From: Lentinula raphanica
Lineage: Eukaryota; Basidiomycota; Agaricomycetes; Agaricales; Omphalotaceae
Assembly (NCBI GenBank): GCA_027919835.1
Contig: JANVFP010000024.1
Location: 372,001 to 436,000, forward strand
Length of the DNA stretch: 64,000 bases
Direction of reading: 5' to 3'
The notes beneath the pieces were generated by a model that searched no databases, was not told the DNA's origin, and saw nothing but the letters and a program-made list of their open reading frames with translations. The stretch's first letter is position 1. Every line of letters begins with the position of its first letter. Below are positions 43,501-56,470 of this stretch, one piece after another. Both the position numbers and the translations under genes were made by a program.

Positions 43501-44131
43501 TAGGTTCTTCTTGTTGCTTCTGAAGCTGATTCCCGGCCGGCAACGAAGGCACAGGTGGAATTGGGGATTTGGAAGGCGCAGTAGTTTCAGGTAAGCTATG
43601 CGTGGAAGATGAAGGTGTGGTGGGACGAGACTTGATTACTTTTGTTACTGTATTGGATGACGGCATCCCGGCAGGTGATGCCGGCTTCGTTGCAGCCGTC
43701 TGGACCGAAGAGTCCCCGTTTAGGCTGAATGCCGAAGCCGAAGCCGGAAGTCCTTCTATGCCATGCTCTCCATCTGGGAGACCATCGACCTCCAATCCTA
43801 GAGCGTTTGTCATAGGAGACGGCGGTACGATGGTGAAGTTGGGATTGATCAAGCTGCTCGTTTCGGATGCATTATCGTGTCCGTGAATGATCTCTGCTTT
43901 GATGCTTGGTACTCGACTATGCGGTTGGATAGGCAACTTCCCGAATTCAGAGGTAGGTAGGGATGAAGAAGATGTGGCTGAAGTCGTGTTGCTGAATGCA
44001 GACGATAGCGCTCGTGCGCGTGTAGAACTTGGCATGGGACTTGGGCTTCGAGTTCTGTTACTTGGATCTGACCGGTCGCGAGTGTGTCCACTCGGATTCC
44101 GAACGAGTTTTGTGAAGAAATTGGGTGCCAT
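40575..44131 (-). CDS. GRAM and VASt domain protein (LAM/Ltc-type sterol transfer)
   Basis: Four exons (44131-42532, 42458-42355, 42265-41785, 41719-40575) encode 1,109 residues. A long Ser/Thr/Pro-rich N-terminus (about residues 1-500) precedes a GRAM domain beginning FHELFRNIPEGDYLIEDYGC and containing GRLYISENHICFHANILGW. Next comes a VASt (StART-like) domain with FTSGFIKDFLV, MSDWTPGDDSHLSRTMSYIK, VEWTGRSFIKGLIERGA and EFVPEGV. A C-terminal hydrophobic segment (STSVLYAIIFALVVSNLWTW) and a coiled-coil-like tail follow. This is the layout of yeast Lam/Ysp proteins, ER-anchored at membrane contact sites, which move ergosterol between ER and plasma membrane. All introns fall in the GRAM-VASt part; the 1.6-kb first exon is typical low-complexity fungal sequence. 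No lesion seen. Confidence 0.9.
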
Positions 44132-47100
44132 TTATGTGTTTTGATTACAGAGGAGCTGTGATTAAGATTAGAAATAAGCACGTAGAAATGAGCAAGAAAG
44201 TATCGCGCACCTCGAGTTATCCTGTTCCTTTCCTTCCTTTCCTGAATCCTCCCTGTCCTGCAGAAAAGCGTCGTATGAGTTCGTGATGTTGTTTCGTATG
44301 TCGTTATTGGGTTGGTATATAAGCAAGAAAGATCACAATCCGTGTAGAATGAGATGAACCACAGTTATAGCTGGTAAATTTTTGAGTTTGTGCGATAGGC
44401 CCTCACTACCGCGGTCCTCAGCGTTATGATTGATTCTAGCAAAACTTGAGTTCAAAAAGCAACTGATTCATCTAATTGTTAACGCACCAGATCACGCAGT
44501 GAGTCCAACACGGTCCTATTCGACGCTTCCACTATGCTCGTTGAAGGATAAGTGACGGTATAAATGAACTAAAACTGTTCTGATGATATGCGCAGCTGTG
44601 TGTCGCTTCGTATGATTACGTAACATCAAAGATTTCGGGATTCCCCAGGTTCAGCCATTCAATCCGACATTCACTACTATTGCTTCCGACTCCCGACACT
44701 CTTCCAGCATCGCGAGTAAGTCGTCCCCCACTGAAGAGACGTTATTTTGACCATCGGTAGGTGCAGTATCTCTGCAAACTCTTCTACAAGCCTTCTGATG
44801 TTTCTTAGTCGATGGCTCAGTTTTTAGACGCCAGTTTAACATTCAAGGATCCGAGAATATCATAGGCACGAAGCAAAACCGAAGGCGACATGTATCCTAC
44901 CTCGTGCACTCATATTTATGAACAGATGCTGTCGCAGTGTGTTATCGATTGTCAGCCTGACCCGGTTGAATTCAGCTTTCACGCCATGAAGCCGTTGATT
45001 TCATTCTATCACTATCTTGATCATGAAGTGTCTTGATTCCCCGTTGTCAGGTTCAATATGTTATCTAGGTTCAAAGCGCAGAAATCGTGTCCCAAAGCTG
45101 CACTCACATTCACATTCTATGGCGCTCATTCCTGATAATCTCTGGTACTACACACTACACTGTGTCGTTGGCGTCTCTCTATGCTCTGACTCGTCTGAAC
45201 GCCCAGGTACAAGACCAAATCCAACTCATCAGAACATTCGACACAAGCCAGCTCACTTCAGCCGTACGGCGTACACGCAGATTCGTTCCTAGCCCATGAA
45301 ATCGCGAAGTTGACGGTATTTCCGTTTTGCACATGAAGCTGAGGTCTGACCTGGACTGACGGTCAATAACGGTCAATAACTCACTTCGAACCCTGATCTC
45401 GTTGAATTTGACCTGATTGTCTTCATTGACAGAGCATTTGTCGGCACAGTTACGCTTGGCTGAAATCTCGACGGCCGCCAGTACATATTCGTTTTTGAAA
45501 AACAAAGCTCTGGAAAATACGAAGAAGGTACCCTTCCGCAGAGGATGCTTCATCTCAAGCGAATTCCAATTGGACTCTTCGACAACGCTTTTCCATCACA
45601 TTCCATGCTATTCCATGCCCTTCCAGGACCAAGCAAGCCCTAGCAAGCCCTGCCAAAATTTGTCCTCCTTCCAAGTTCTCAAACTAAAGCCTCACCGTTG
45701 TGAGCCGTTGTGGCGCAAAACCTTCCGGTTTCCGGCGGGCCGCTTCCTCCCGCTCCTTCTGACTCTTGAGCTGTTCGATTCAAGTTGTCGCTGGTTCTGA
45801 GTCCGTCCTCGTGTCTTACCGTCATTAACGGTTCCTCGTCCACGAATTTCCTTGGGCTAGTTTTTTTAAAAAATTACAAGGTTCAGTGGAGGTCAGCGGC
45901 CACATTTTCATCAGCCATCCCCCAGTCTGTTGATTCTTTCAACTTGTCCTTGTTGTAACATGACCCAGGTCCCCCCGTGGGTGTCGGTTTCGACCTTAGC
46001 ACCCGCCCACCGTGCCTTCACCCATGATGAGACACCCACGGAAATACCTCCAACGAGTGTTAAATCAACCTTCGTTCGAGTAGATTCGGTGTGCCATCGT
46101 TCACCGATACAAGGATCAATGCTCTCATTCGACTCGCGGAGAAAAAATCTCCGTGAAGCTTATGTTGCGAGAGACGACAGGTTTTATGCTGCTGTATACG
46201 TAGCCGCAGGCATTCCCAGCTATAAGCGATGTCTTGGACTCTTCCCGACCTAGCGCGCCGCGGTTAATGCGATCTTTTCGGTCCGTTAGCCATTGACCGA
46301 TGACTACAGCAAGTCTCTTAGTTCGAGCGTGGTCAGGGACAAACTCTGGACAACTGCTATGCTATCTTGTAAGGAATAAACCTTTTCTTTCTTCCCGGTT
46401 GCAATCCGGCTCTCAAATCTTCCTTGACAATCATCATCTTACCCGCCCTGCCTGGAATCGAAGAAGATTTTTTTTTGAGCCTAGTTTTGTCTGGGTTTTT
46501 GTCCTGGCGGGTCCTGGCCGGGCCTTCATTTTTGTTTGACGTTACGAGTATAGGCGCTAAATTCTTCTGGCTTCCACGATCCCCGAACACATTTGCATTG
46601 TCTGCCAGTAGATCGCGCACTTGTAATCAATATGTAGGGGACATTGATCCTAGTTGATCCTAGGACATCCTGGGTGGAAACAGGTGGAAATGACCCATGC
46701 GTCAGGATGATTAAAGAATCACAGAATTGACGACAACTGGAAGTTTTCTGATTTCTTCCTCTGGCAATTCGAATCTGTTGGCGCGATTTGCAAAAGGTAA
46801 AGAAAGGTCCAGTAGCAGCCTGAGATAAAGATTCGACGACTCACACAGGCTCATACTCATTCGACTGAATGCGTGAGCAAATGGTCGAAGGATACGAAAA
46901 TATATCAATATCATAATTGTTCCCCTTCTACTATGAATAATATAGACTGAATTACCACTTACCAAGAAGAAGCCCTCTATCTAGCACCAAACACCCATTA
47001 TAATTAGCCTCGGTACCATTTGAGATGTGGGAGGCCTATGAAGACACCGTTGCGCGAGAACGAGAACTACTGTACCGTATACTATCTGGTTCTGTTTCAC

Positions 47101-49997
47101 TGGACTGCTGAGCATCGAACTGTGTACCTGATGTTTAGCAAGCAATCGTGGTCGTTTTCAGCCCAACTTGACTAACGGGGAACTAGATACAATAAATTCC
47201 GAGAAAACGTCGATAGATCCCACCCAGCTTTGAAGTCAGCGATATCGATAGAGTTCTCCGTTGAGCTCATGAGGTCAACCTGTAAAATTGTTGAGAGATC
47301 TTGAAGGTAAAAGTACGTGTCTCCCAAACTTGTTGTAATTCAGTCCTCACGATCTTAACGACACTGCGTACGTGTTCAGAGAATTCGTGCAAAAATGAAT
47401 GACAATCCAGTTGTAACGTCTATGTAGCCTGGAGTCGGGACCGCGGGGTTCATGATATTACTCTGATCATTTATGATGCAGTGCTGAGAACCTCGATGTC
47501 CTACTTGACATATTGAGGCGAGGTGTATATATACTGCACCAGTTAAGTTGAGCCTCAATCACAATGCAGCCACCCACGATTGTTATTACTACTCCACCGA
47601 TAAGTTCCTTCGAAGACTTTGTTCAGACTGGTCCGGTTTATGAGTTCTTCTCAACCCTCATGTCACCGTTTACTATCATGTTTTTCCGTGTATAACTGTT
47701 TGACAAATCGAAAGGACATGAACTACGTCCAACTCGCCTGTCCAAGGTCGGCTTTCATATTTGTGAGGTAAGCGTAAGAGTATTTTAGAACTCACGACTG
47801 TCCGCGTCTGCATCGTCACCGCCGGGAAATGCCCAAACTCCGCGATAACCTCCACTGCTTGCTATGTTCTCAACGTATCGGGTAAACGGAAGAGACTTTA
47901 AGGCGCTTTTGAACGCAATGAGAGAGAGTATAGGTTCTTCTCACGACTAGTTCTCATTTTCCATGACTGTTCGACACTCATCGACGCTGGGAAATCCAAC
48001 CATTCGAGGATAACGACTCAGCTCGACCATCGAGGATGGTGATACTGCGCTTGGACGTACCTAACCCTGCCATAAGCTTCCTTCCCGCTTCGGGGAGCTC
48101 TGAAGCAAAGGCACCAAACCTCTTGCACGACTTCTCACTTCTCCTCCATGCTATTGTTATCAATCGAAGAGTAGAAGTAAGCTTTCGACTGAGGGAATTT
48201 TGGACTTGTATTAAATCGGTTTCGTGTTATCCGACTCGTCGTTCGAAAAGCGCTCGGAATACTGTTGGGAATCGAGATAAAACTCTGCATGCCAGTATAT
48301 GAAGGCGCGCGCGGACGTCGTCAGTTGGTTTTGAGTATTTGCGATTCTGCGATGTCGTCGGCATCATGTTAAACAAGAAACTCGAATATGATAGGCTGCC
48401 TCGACCAGCTCATATATCCTGTCTCTCTCGAATAATGCTCATAATTGCTTGATGCAGAGTCATCGTTCGAAGATGAAGGTGCAGAGCTTATTGACCCGGA
48501 CAGACCGCAACAGTGGAGATTAAAAGCCACCCGTTTGGGCAGTCCTGGAGTGCTAACGTGAGGAAGAGGCCAGGAAGCATTGCTTCCAAGAAGTGATGAT
48601 GATGCTAAGCTGCGCTACTATCGCAGCGTTAGCTTGCTATCAATAAGCGGCTGGAAGAAATTACTTGCAAGGACGAAGCTGAATCCGCGAACGTGCTGTA
48701 TGGAGTCGATAGTATGAGCATGCATCATAGCATCGAGACGTTCTTCTCGGGCTACGGTTGAAGCACGCACGATTGAGTATGGTGCAAGCAGAAGCAGATA
48801 TTTGGCTCGAGGAAAGAGGCATCGATTTCATCTAATGAGAGCGACGACTAACCTGTACCGCATATTCGCTCCACTTTCTCGTGAAGGATTCAATGATGCT
48901 GTCAGATAAGACTGCACTCGCACAATGAGAACACCCGACAGAAAGGAAATGCGCATCAACGAACTAAATTTCGGGAGAATAATGTGTAACGTGTTGCGAT
49001 AGTGTTAGCACATGCAAGGAGTCTAGAGATCATGGATACGAGGGCGAAAGAATTGGAAAACTCAAGTCAATTTAAGGCTGTCTACAAGAGTCTACTAGCA
49101 GCAAGTAAGCGGTTGGGAGGCGCAGGCGGGTCAGCTGGGTAGAGAGCACTGTGACGTATTGTGAACAGGGTAATGTTCATGTCGGGATTATGGATGAGCA
49201 GAACATAGAGTCAAAATGTCAAAGATTATTGGAAATTTCTAGCTCGGTGTCACACGGTTGCAATCGGCTGGCTTATCTTATCATTCCAAACAAGGGTAAA
49301 ACTGTCCTCAAAATGGTAATTTTGAACCAATAATTGGTCAAATGATTGATCTGTCGTCGGGACGGAGTTTGAATCTACACCTAATCTGTTATCGAACCAG
49401 CTCGCGAGAACATTTCGGTCACCACAAAATGCTTTGGGAAAATGTGCAAGTGAACCAGTTCCTCGATGGGAATCTCCGTCGCAGGGAAGTACAAGAAATC
49501 ATTTAAGGATCATTGGAACCAGAGCGATGGAGGATTAATCTGTGGAATGTACTTGAACCACCTCCATTCATTCCCTTCCAAATCTCTCTCTCAGCGTCCT
49601 CAACTTATGCGTCTTCATTGAACTGGTCTTCAACCTCAGAGAGCCCGTTGTACCATTCAGATCAGCTAGGAACTAGCGCACAAGGTTAGATCCGTGCTTA
49701 TTTTTTAATTATATTTTTCCGAAATTTGGGTACTCATATATGTCTTACATTTGTCCATTTGTCATGGATTGTTTGCAAGCCTGTGGTGTAATTGTTATTG
49801 GCAAAAGTCCAGCTCATCATTTATCGAGATACTGACTAGATTCATATCTCAGATAGAATTTGTCGGAACGAACCTGTACTTGCATGATCAAATTATCACA
49901 ATCCTCTTAACCCTCCCCAACCTCAATTGGAACGTAGGAACTTACCAAGTTCAATTCTCTTCTATCCTTCTCGTTGCCCCTTCCATTCTCCTCATCC
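44132..49997. other. 5.9-kb gene-free stretch upstream of C2H2 gene 2
   Basis: Frames of up to about 127 codons occur (for example 45417-45800 and 45930-46253 plus) without motifs, paralogues or splice-linked partners. An 11-bp inverted repeat (CCGTGGGTGTC at 45975-45985, GACACCCACGG at 46031-46041) and a small hairpin (CGGAGA-AAAAA-TCTCCG near 46137) are present. Short local duplications such as GGTCAATAAC twice (45361-45380) are common. It lies between two divergent genes and probably includes long regulatory and leader sequence of the transcription factor. Confidence 0.5.
45975..46041. repeat. 11-bp perfect inverted repeat with 45-bp spacer
   Basis: CCGTGGGTGTC at 45975-45985 and its complement GACACCCACGG at 46031-46041. 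Confidence 0.85.
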
Positions 49998-52342
49998 ATG
50001 TCCTTGTCGTCACCTGACAGTACAACATATACTACCTTCGATTCTTCCCCTTCCCCCAATTCTTCAGCCACTTCTGTGTCGAACGAGGAAGACTACACAC
50101 GACCTATGGATCCTACCGCAGCTATCCCAACTCAACGCAATGCTACTACCTACGACTATACTCCACACCAGCACGACTCATTTTCGGGAACGAACGTTTG
50201 GAATTCTGTTTCTAAAAAAAGTTCGCCTAGCTCTCAGCAACCACTCACCATCTGTATCCCTACGCCGATTCCTGTCGCCACTCGCTTACCAACTCGCGAC
50301 GTCGGTCAAGCCCGCCAATCCGTTGTCGGCCCTGACGACGGAGAATGGGCAAGGTCGCAAAATAGCAACGGTCCTCCCCCTTCCGCTACATCAAGCAACC
50401 TAAGTCCTTTACAAGCCCCTGGTGATTTTGGACAAGGGTATACCGATTACGCCGTTGTGAGCATTCACCTATCTACTCATGCTTAGCTCTCAAGACGACT
50501 TTCCCACTAGAACGAACAGGTGCTCCATCAACAATCTACGCAGCACCCTCTTGCCCATTCCCAGTCCTTACCCCACATATCGCGATATCCAAACCAACAA
50601 CCACGAAATCCTCCGTACCCCTTTACCTACAGCTCAGAATTTTCGCATCTTTCTTACAACCAGCAAGCGAATAATATATACGCTCCTCACCCGTATAACC
50701 CTACTCCGACTGCGCCTTGCGAAGTATCCCCCACTCATTCACCTTTACTCTCTCCCTTCGTGCCAAACGACCAGCACGCCGACGATGGAATCACGCCGCA
50801 CTCGTCCTACAGCCCTTTTGTGCCGATGGACAGAGTCAGTCAATACACTTACAACCCAACGGTACCGGAAGCGACAGGTCACCAAGCCCAGGATGTGTAT
50901 CACGATAATTCGAGACGGCGGTCTTCTGGGTCTTTCCGGTACGATTACAGCTTGCAATACAAGCAAACAGCAGCCGTTCATGCACATGCCCCACCTTTGG
51001 AAGAGCAAGAGCAATCATGCATTCCACAATACGTGAGCGGACATGAGATAGGGGGGATAGAGATTCAAGACGGGGATGCGGAAGCTTCACCGGAAGGCGC
51101 GAAAGTCGACAAAAGTCTATCTCAACACCAAAACCGGACCTTAGACACTATATCGACTGTTAATGGTTCGTTTTTAGCTCAATATCTTTGACTCTCGCCT
51201 CTGATCTCATATTCCAGGAATAAGCTCTAGTTCCCGGTACAATCATCCCCCGAGCTATCATCGCGAAAGCCCAAATGATCAGGAATCGTACTCCGAAGAG
51301 GACATTGAAAGTGAGGAGTACGATGATCCAAGTGACGGTGAATATGTGTATCGGGAGCGGTCGCGCACCGCTAACAGGCAACGTGGTCAGCCATCTTATT
51401 CGGCCGAAGCAAGCGATCTCCATCATCAAGGCTCTTCCGCTGCGAATATCACTGCGGGACTGGGGCGTAGGAGAGCTGCCACCGAATCTGCAGGAACTTC
51501 TTATGCTCCATTCCCGTCTAACAGCTACGCATCCGGATCTTCTGGGTATGATTGGAACGCTCATAATCCTGACTCTACTTACGAGTTGAACCCTAACACC
51601 ACAAATTTGGTCGGCATGCGTACTCGTGCAGGAACCACAATTGGTTATCCCACGTTCGCCAGTCGATATTCGCCCTATCCCAATTACGGCGTTCATGATG
51701 AATATCCTCTACAAAACGGGTCAAGTCGACCTCGTAGATCTTCTTATTCCTCAGAAACCTCCTCAGCTGGTCATCTACTTACGCCGAACTCTCCTCTTAC
51801 TCCTGGCACACCTTGTTCGCCCAATCTGGATTCGACTGCATCGTTACCAATTACTGCTACGGGCGCTCTGGATATGGATCCGCAAGACTACGGGGGCGTT
51901 GGAGGACTCGGACGAAGAAAAGTCCGTTCTACGAATTCTCTCCCTGTGCCTATACCAGTACCCAACTTGACTAAGAAGTCGCGCGGTCGCAGAGTTCCGA
52001 CCGTTCCGAATCCAGTTGACAACGGCAGCCGTAAACCTAATAGTGACTACGGTTACACCACCTCCGGTGGTAGAGGCGGGAAAGGTGTTCGAACCCATAC
52101 TTGCAAGGTACCTGGTTGTGGAAAATGTTTCGGTCGAGGTGAGCATCTGAAGAGACATATCCGGAGTATACACACGTATGACAAGCGTAAGTCTTCTGAG
52201 CGCGTGTATTATTCCACCAATTGACTGTCTTATTCATCTAGCCCATAAATGTCCGTATCCTGGATGTGGAAAAGAATTTAGTCGGCACGACAACCTGGGG
52301 CAACATATGCGAGTCCACAAAGACTACAAAACCGCTCGGTAA
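49998..52342 (+). CDS. C2H2 zinc-finger transcription factor 2 (Msn2-like finger pair)
   Basis: Four exons (49998-50456, 50520-51165, 51218-52186, 52242-52342) encode 724 residues. Order: Ser/Thr/Pro-rich start (MSLSSPDSTTYTTFDSSPSP), Gln/Asn/Pro/Tyr-rich activation-type region, an acidic block (SEEDIESEEYDDPSDGEYVY), the motif VPNLTKKSRGRRVP, then fingers CKVPGCGKCFGRGEHLKRH and CPYPGCGKEFSRHDNLGQH, ending ten residues after the second finger's last His. Motif, finger pair and the phase-1 intron in the finger linker are shared with factor 1 at 16232-18587, so the two are paralogues; factor 2 lacks the long C-terminal tail. The recognition helices (RGEHLKR and RHDNLGQ) suggest both may read similar sites. 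The large upstream gene-free stretch suggests complex control. Confidence 0.9.
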
Positions 52343-53129
52343 AGTGAAAATGCTGCGAGACTAGACTCGACCTTTTACAATATACCATCTCTCTATTCTG
52401 TGATTGTACAAAGACTTTCGTACGCTATTTCGGCGTGCGTGTATGATGCGTATTATCCCTATGTGCACACTTTTGATTTACTATGTTCGCTACTGTTTTT
52501 TGCATATACTTCTTGCTCTGTGCTCTTTATCGTTATTCGTACTAATTTTCTATGGACTCGGAGTCCCCTCGAATCCCAAATCAGGATTCAGCCTTTTCTT
52601 TTCGAGTACAAACTTCACTGACCTCTGTCAAGGCTTTATGTTCATAAGCTGCTTTCGGACTTCCAATCACAGGTTCTCCAGTACGCCAGCTATATCGCCT
52701 ATCTGATTCTTCAAAGGTCTTTTTTCGTTCTCATCGCCATCTGCTTCTATACGTCCTTTCATTCTGGATCACCTGGCATGTGCCCGGTCAATCTTGGAAG
52801 CTATTGCAGATAACGAAACCCAGGTATACCGTCATTAGACTACCGCATCATATCTTAAACTTATTACCAAACTAGTTCTATATTTACAAAATGCACATAT
52901 CAGTACTGTACCCCGTATATATGTATATCATGCTGTCGAACAGGCGAAGAACTTGGCAAGTGAGCGTTTTTCTTCATTCGGGCGCTTGATTTGGGCGCTA
53001 AACCATTAAGCGCCGAGAGAATGTCTTCTCGGCCCGAAACATGTGGTGAAATCCTGTTTGCTCAAGCCTTGAGGCTACTAACGTTCGTCAAGGTTGTAGC
53101 GCCAAGTTTTCCACTTTGCGAACGTTCGA
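52343..53129. other. Intergenic between C2H2 gene 2 and the ING gene
   Basis: No gene recognised. T-rich 3' region of the C2H2 gene, then the ING promoter with ATCTTCTCGG-type words. Confidence 0.55.
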
Positions 53130-54383
53130 ATGAGCATTTCAGCACAAAGTATGGAAGATGCTGCTAACATAGCTATTGAATTCATCTACAGTCGGTGCAT
53201 CAATCATCTCCCAATTAGGTTGGCCCTCATGCTTCGGTTTAGGCCTTGACAATATTCCTAACGAAATCAAACATATTCTGGAAGAGATCAAGTACAAAGA
53301 AGCTCGTGTTCAAGGTCAGATTCAGTCTTGTGCTTCTCTGAGGCTGTCACCCATAAGTTATCATAGAATTGCAACATCAAATAGACTCAGACAGCGCTCG
53401 GTGGATTCGGCATTCACTTCGGGGAGCAGGTGCAGATTCGTCACCTTCAAAACCCATAGCACATCTTCCTGCAAAAATCAAACAGGCCTTTGCTGATATC
53501 GAGCAACTTTCTGCAGAAAAGCTTGGCCTTGCAGAACGCATCGTTGACCTTTTGAATCGTAAAAATACACGCCTTGGTGTCGATCTCAATCGTTCTCGTG
53601 TCCTACAAGGAGAACTCCCGTCGGAGCCTACTCGAAGCACTGGCTTATCTGCTTCTCCTTCCATGACTGGAGCGGTGCCAGCTACTTATCAAACAGCACC
53701 GATTACCGATGGTCTCAAGCAGGCTCTGCAATCAGGTTTAGTAGCTGAAAGTCGCCCAGCTGTGGTGAATACACCTAATACTACTCCACTTCCGAAAAGT
53801 ACGTAGTCCAGTCTTCTACTCGACCTACCTAATCCTACCACTCTCTACATTAACAGAACGTAAAGTCACTTCTTCTGGTGCAACTGCGATTAAATTACCC
53901 CCTAGTCGCTCGATCTCGCCTGCGGCTTCGACGACAAAAGCAGCGTCTCACACGCGCTCACGTCTTTCACGGCAGACGTACCCTCCCCCACGTCAGCCTA
54001 AAATAGAGGAACCGGAAGAGGAAGAAGAGCCAGAAGTGGAAGAGGCTGAAGGAGATGACGAAGACGATGACCAAAAATTGTATTGCTTCTGTCAAAAGCC
54101 CAGTGCTGGAGATGTGTGTAGATTTTATTTGCCTCGTCCGTTTGGGATGATTCTGATCGATGTCGTAGATGATTGCGTGCGATAACAATTCTGGATGTCC
54201 ATACGAATGGGTACGTATTCTTAATGTCAGTTCATGTGTGCGAAACTTGAACTTCACCTGCTACAGTTCCATCTCGAGTGTGTCGGTATCACTGAACCTC
54301 CCCCGGCCACCACAAAGTGGTACTGTCCGCATTGTATAGACAAAGTGAACGTTCGCAAAGGCAGGAAGAAAAGTGGGACTTGA
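53130..54383 (+). CDS. ING-family PHD-finger protein (chromatin reader)
   Basis: Six exons (53130-53190, 53243-53314, 53367-53798, 53857-54113, 54169-54210, 54267-54383) encode 326 residues, near the usual length. The N-terminal ING helix region reads EDAANIAIEFIYSLDNIPNE with ILEEIKYKEARVQELQHQID, then KIKQAFADIEQLSAEKLGLA with a coiled-coil run. A Ser/Thr/Pro linker and acidic stretch (EEPEEEEEPEVEEAEGDDED) lead to a C-terminal C4HC3 PHD finger, YCFCQKPSAGDMIACDN, GCPYEWFHLECVG, WYCPHC. ING PHD fingers read H3K4me3 and the helix region docks on histone acetyltransferase (NuA4, Yng2-like) or deacetylase (Rpd3L, Pho23-like) complexes. Which of these applies cannot be told here. The start Met-Ser-Ile is chosen because it precedes the ING helix in frame. 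Confidence 0.92.
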
Positions 54384-56470
54384 AGCCGATTAGAGGATAT
54401 CACGATGCTACGTTGTTCGATTACCCGGGCATTGCAGCTCACGTTTTCTTATCTTACAATCAATGAGTTATCTTTCTAGTCAACCGCACCCGAGTCTAAG
54501 GGCGTCTGGTGATATACTCACGATGTAGGCACGTAGGTTTCCGCGGGTTTGGACCAGCTAACTGGCGAACCTCTCAAGACGGAGAGTTTGGGTTTTGAAT
54601 ATAAGGTTGCACAGAAATTGAAGGCACCGATTGAAAATGGTGTAATAAACGATATACCTCAACGTCGGGAGGCTTTATGTCTGGGTTTTGATGCGAAGTA
54701 GAACGCTTTTACTCGGTGTTCATGAGTGTCCGTGGTGAGCCTGCTATGCATATGCTGATGATTGAAGAAGGTGCACTGGGATGTAGTGATGATGGCCGCG
54801 ACTGCTCATACCGAGTCAGTTGATTGCTGGCTCTTCACAAAAATTTTCGCCGCGACTCCCAAAATATTCACGTTCTGGCGATGCAACTGTTCGCGTCGTA
54901 CTGATTTCATTAAGCTGAATTCTACAACATCACGTATGCGAACAGATGTCTGAAGCCGAAGGCACTCAAAATGAAATACTGTTTAGCATATTCGAAGGAT
55001 ACATGTGGATGACCATCTCGTGAACTGGATGCTGTGGTCGGCAGAACCATCTCTTAGAGCACTTCAGTTTTACTCTACCAGGCAGGCTTATATGCATACA
55101 AAACCCGAAGAAGTCGCAAACCAATTGATTGAGCCTGAGAGAGTAGGTTCGTCATGGGAGGGAACGAAGAAAAGGATTACTGAGCCTGCGAGGGTTTCAA
55201 GGACAGAAAAGTCATGCACAGACGTCAGTACATAAGGAGAGTAATAGATTGAAGACGAAGATACATTCAAACGGCAGCTTGGGGAAACCAAGTCTTTGGC
55301 TGAATATGAACGTCCACCAATGTCATTATGAGCTTCCCCAAGGTGCTATGAAAACTGCTTCGGAAAGAAATTCGTGAGTGAACGGACAACTGTGGTTCCG
55401 CTATGATGTCAACTGGACTTAGCTTAGCCATGGCTTAGCCTGCCACCAGCTGCCACCAGCTGCCACTAACCACGCATCGGTGATTTCGATCGCAGGAAGC
55501 CGGATTCCGCAAGGATCGATGTTTTTTAACCTGTGTGCCAAGGATTGGACGGCATTTTCAGACCAGGAAGATACGTAGTAGACGGTGGAAAATCTTACTG
55601 TCTGCATGCTTATCTCGACGAGTCAGGTTGGCTGCTGAGACATTCCCACTGACGCTATTTCCCGCCGTGCTCTTGGAGATAGTGGGCACAAGACTGCATC
55701 TTTCGCGAGCGGACCGTCCAGAAGTACAACGGCTTTGAAGACTTCCGTCATAACAGTCCGACGTTGGCTTACCGATGTACATGCTTGTACAGGACTTGTA
55801 CACGAAGTATTCATCTTGTGGCATCTTCTGTCCCTGCATTCATTGACTAGTAGAGGACGAGTTTGGAAGTAAAACTCCGACGACATGCAAAATGGTTCAG
55901 ATTAGACTGGCTCACCTTGGTTCGCCTCGCAGCCTACATGAGGCCGCTGCTCCACACGGACAAGCTTCGATTCGGATGACTTGAACACTGGCACTAACCA
56001 GCATCAGCATCTAGCATCAACCATCCATCAACACCGCTAAGACCACTCCCCACACACCGACATGACAATGAGAATGATCATCAGTCGTAGGTGACACCAT
56101 CTGGAAATCATATCATATCATATCATATCATTCATTCTGTCATGGCGCGCCCGGTGAGCGAGAGAATTTAGAGAAAGGAGGAACTTGAAGGGGGACCAAC
56201 GTGGACCCACCGTCGGTGACGAAAGCTGCAGGCTAATGAGGGCTAATGACTGCAAATTCATGAAGACATACCAGACAGCAAGTTGAAGACGTTCAACCCC
56301 AGGGGATGGTAGAGGAAAGCTCAGACATACGATTGGCATGACGAGTTTATTCAGAAGCATACATAACTTGAGATCCAAAACTACCTAGATGTACACATGT
56401 AGTCGTTCAATAAAATAAATCCTGATTGAATCGTACACGCCGCCGCTTGACTCACAATAAATTCACAAGA
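54384..56470. other. Intergenic between ING and homeodomain genes
   Basis: About 2.1 kb between convergent genes. Only short frames without motifs. Contains CAGCTGCCAC repeats near 55443-55468 and a CATAT/ATCAT microsatellite at 56107-56135. Confidence 0.55.
56107..56135. repeat. (ATATC)n microsatellite
   Basis: ATCATATCATATCATATCAT-type repeat in the intergenic region. Confidence 0.9.

Noticed and set aside
46135..46153. Small hairpin CGGAGA-AAAAA-TCTCCG as a terminator or regulatory RNA
   Set aside because: A 6-bp stem is expected by chance in 64 kb, and it is not repeated or placed next to a gene.
45417..46253. Two adjacent plus-strand frames (127 and 107 codons) in the gene-free stretch
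   Set aside because: No motifs, different frames, no splice signals linking them, and low-complexity duplications inside.
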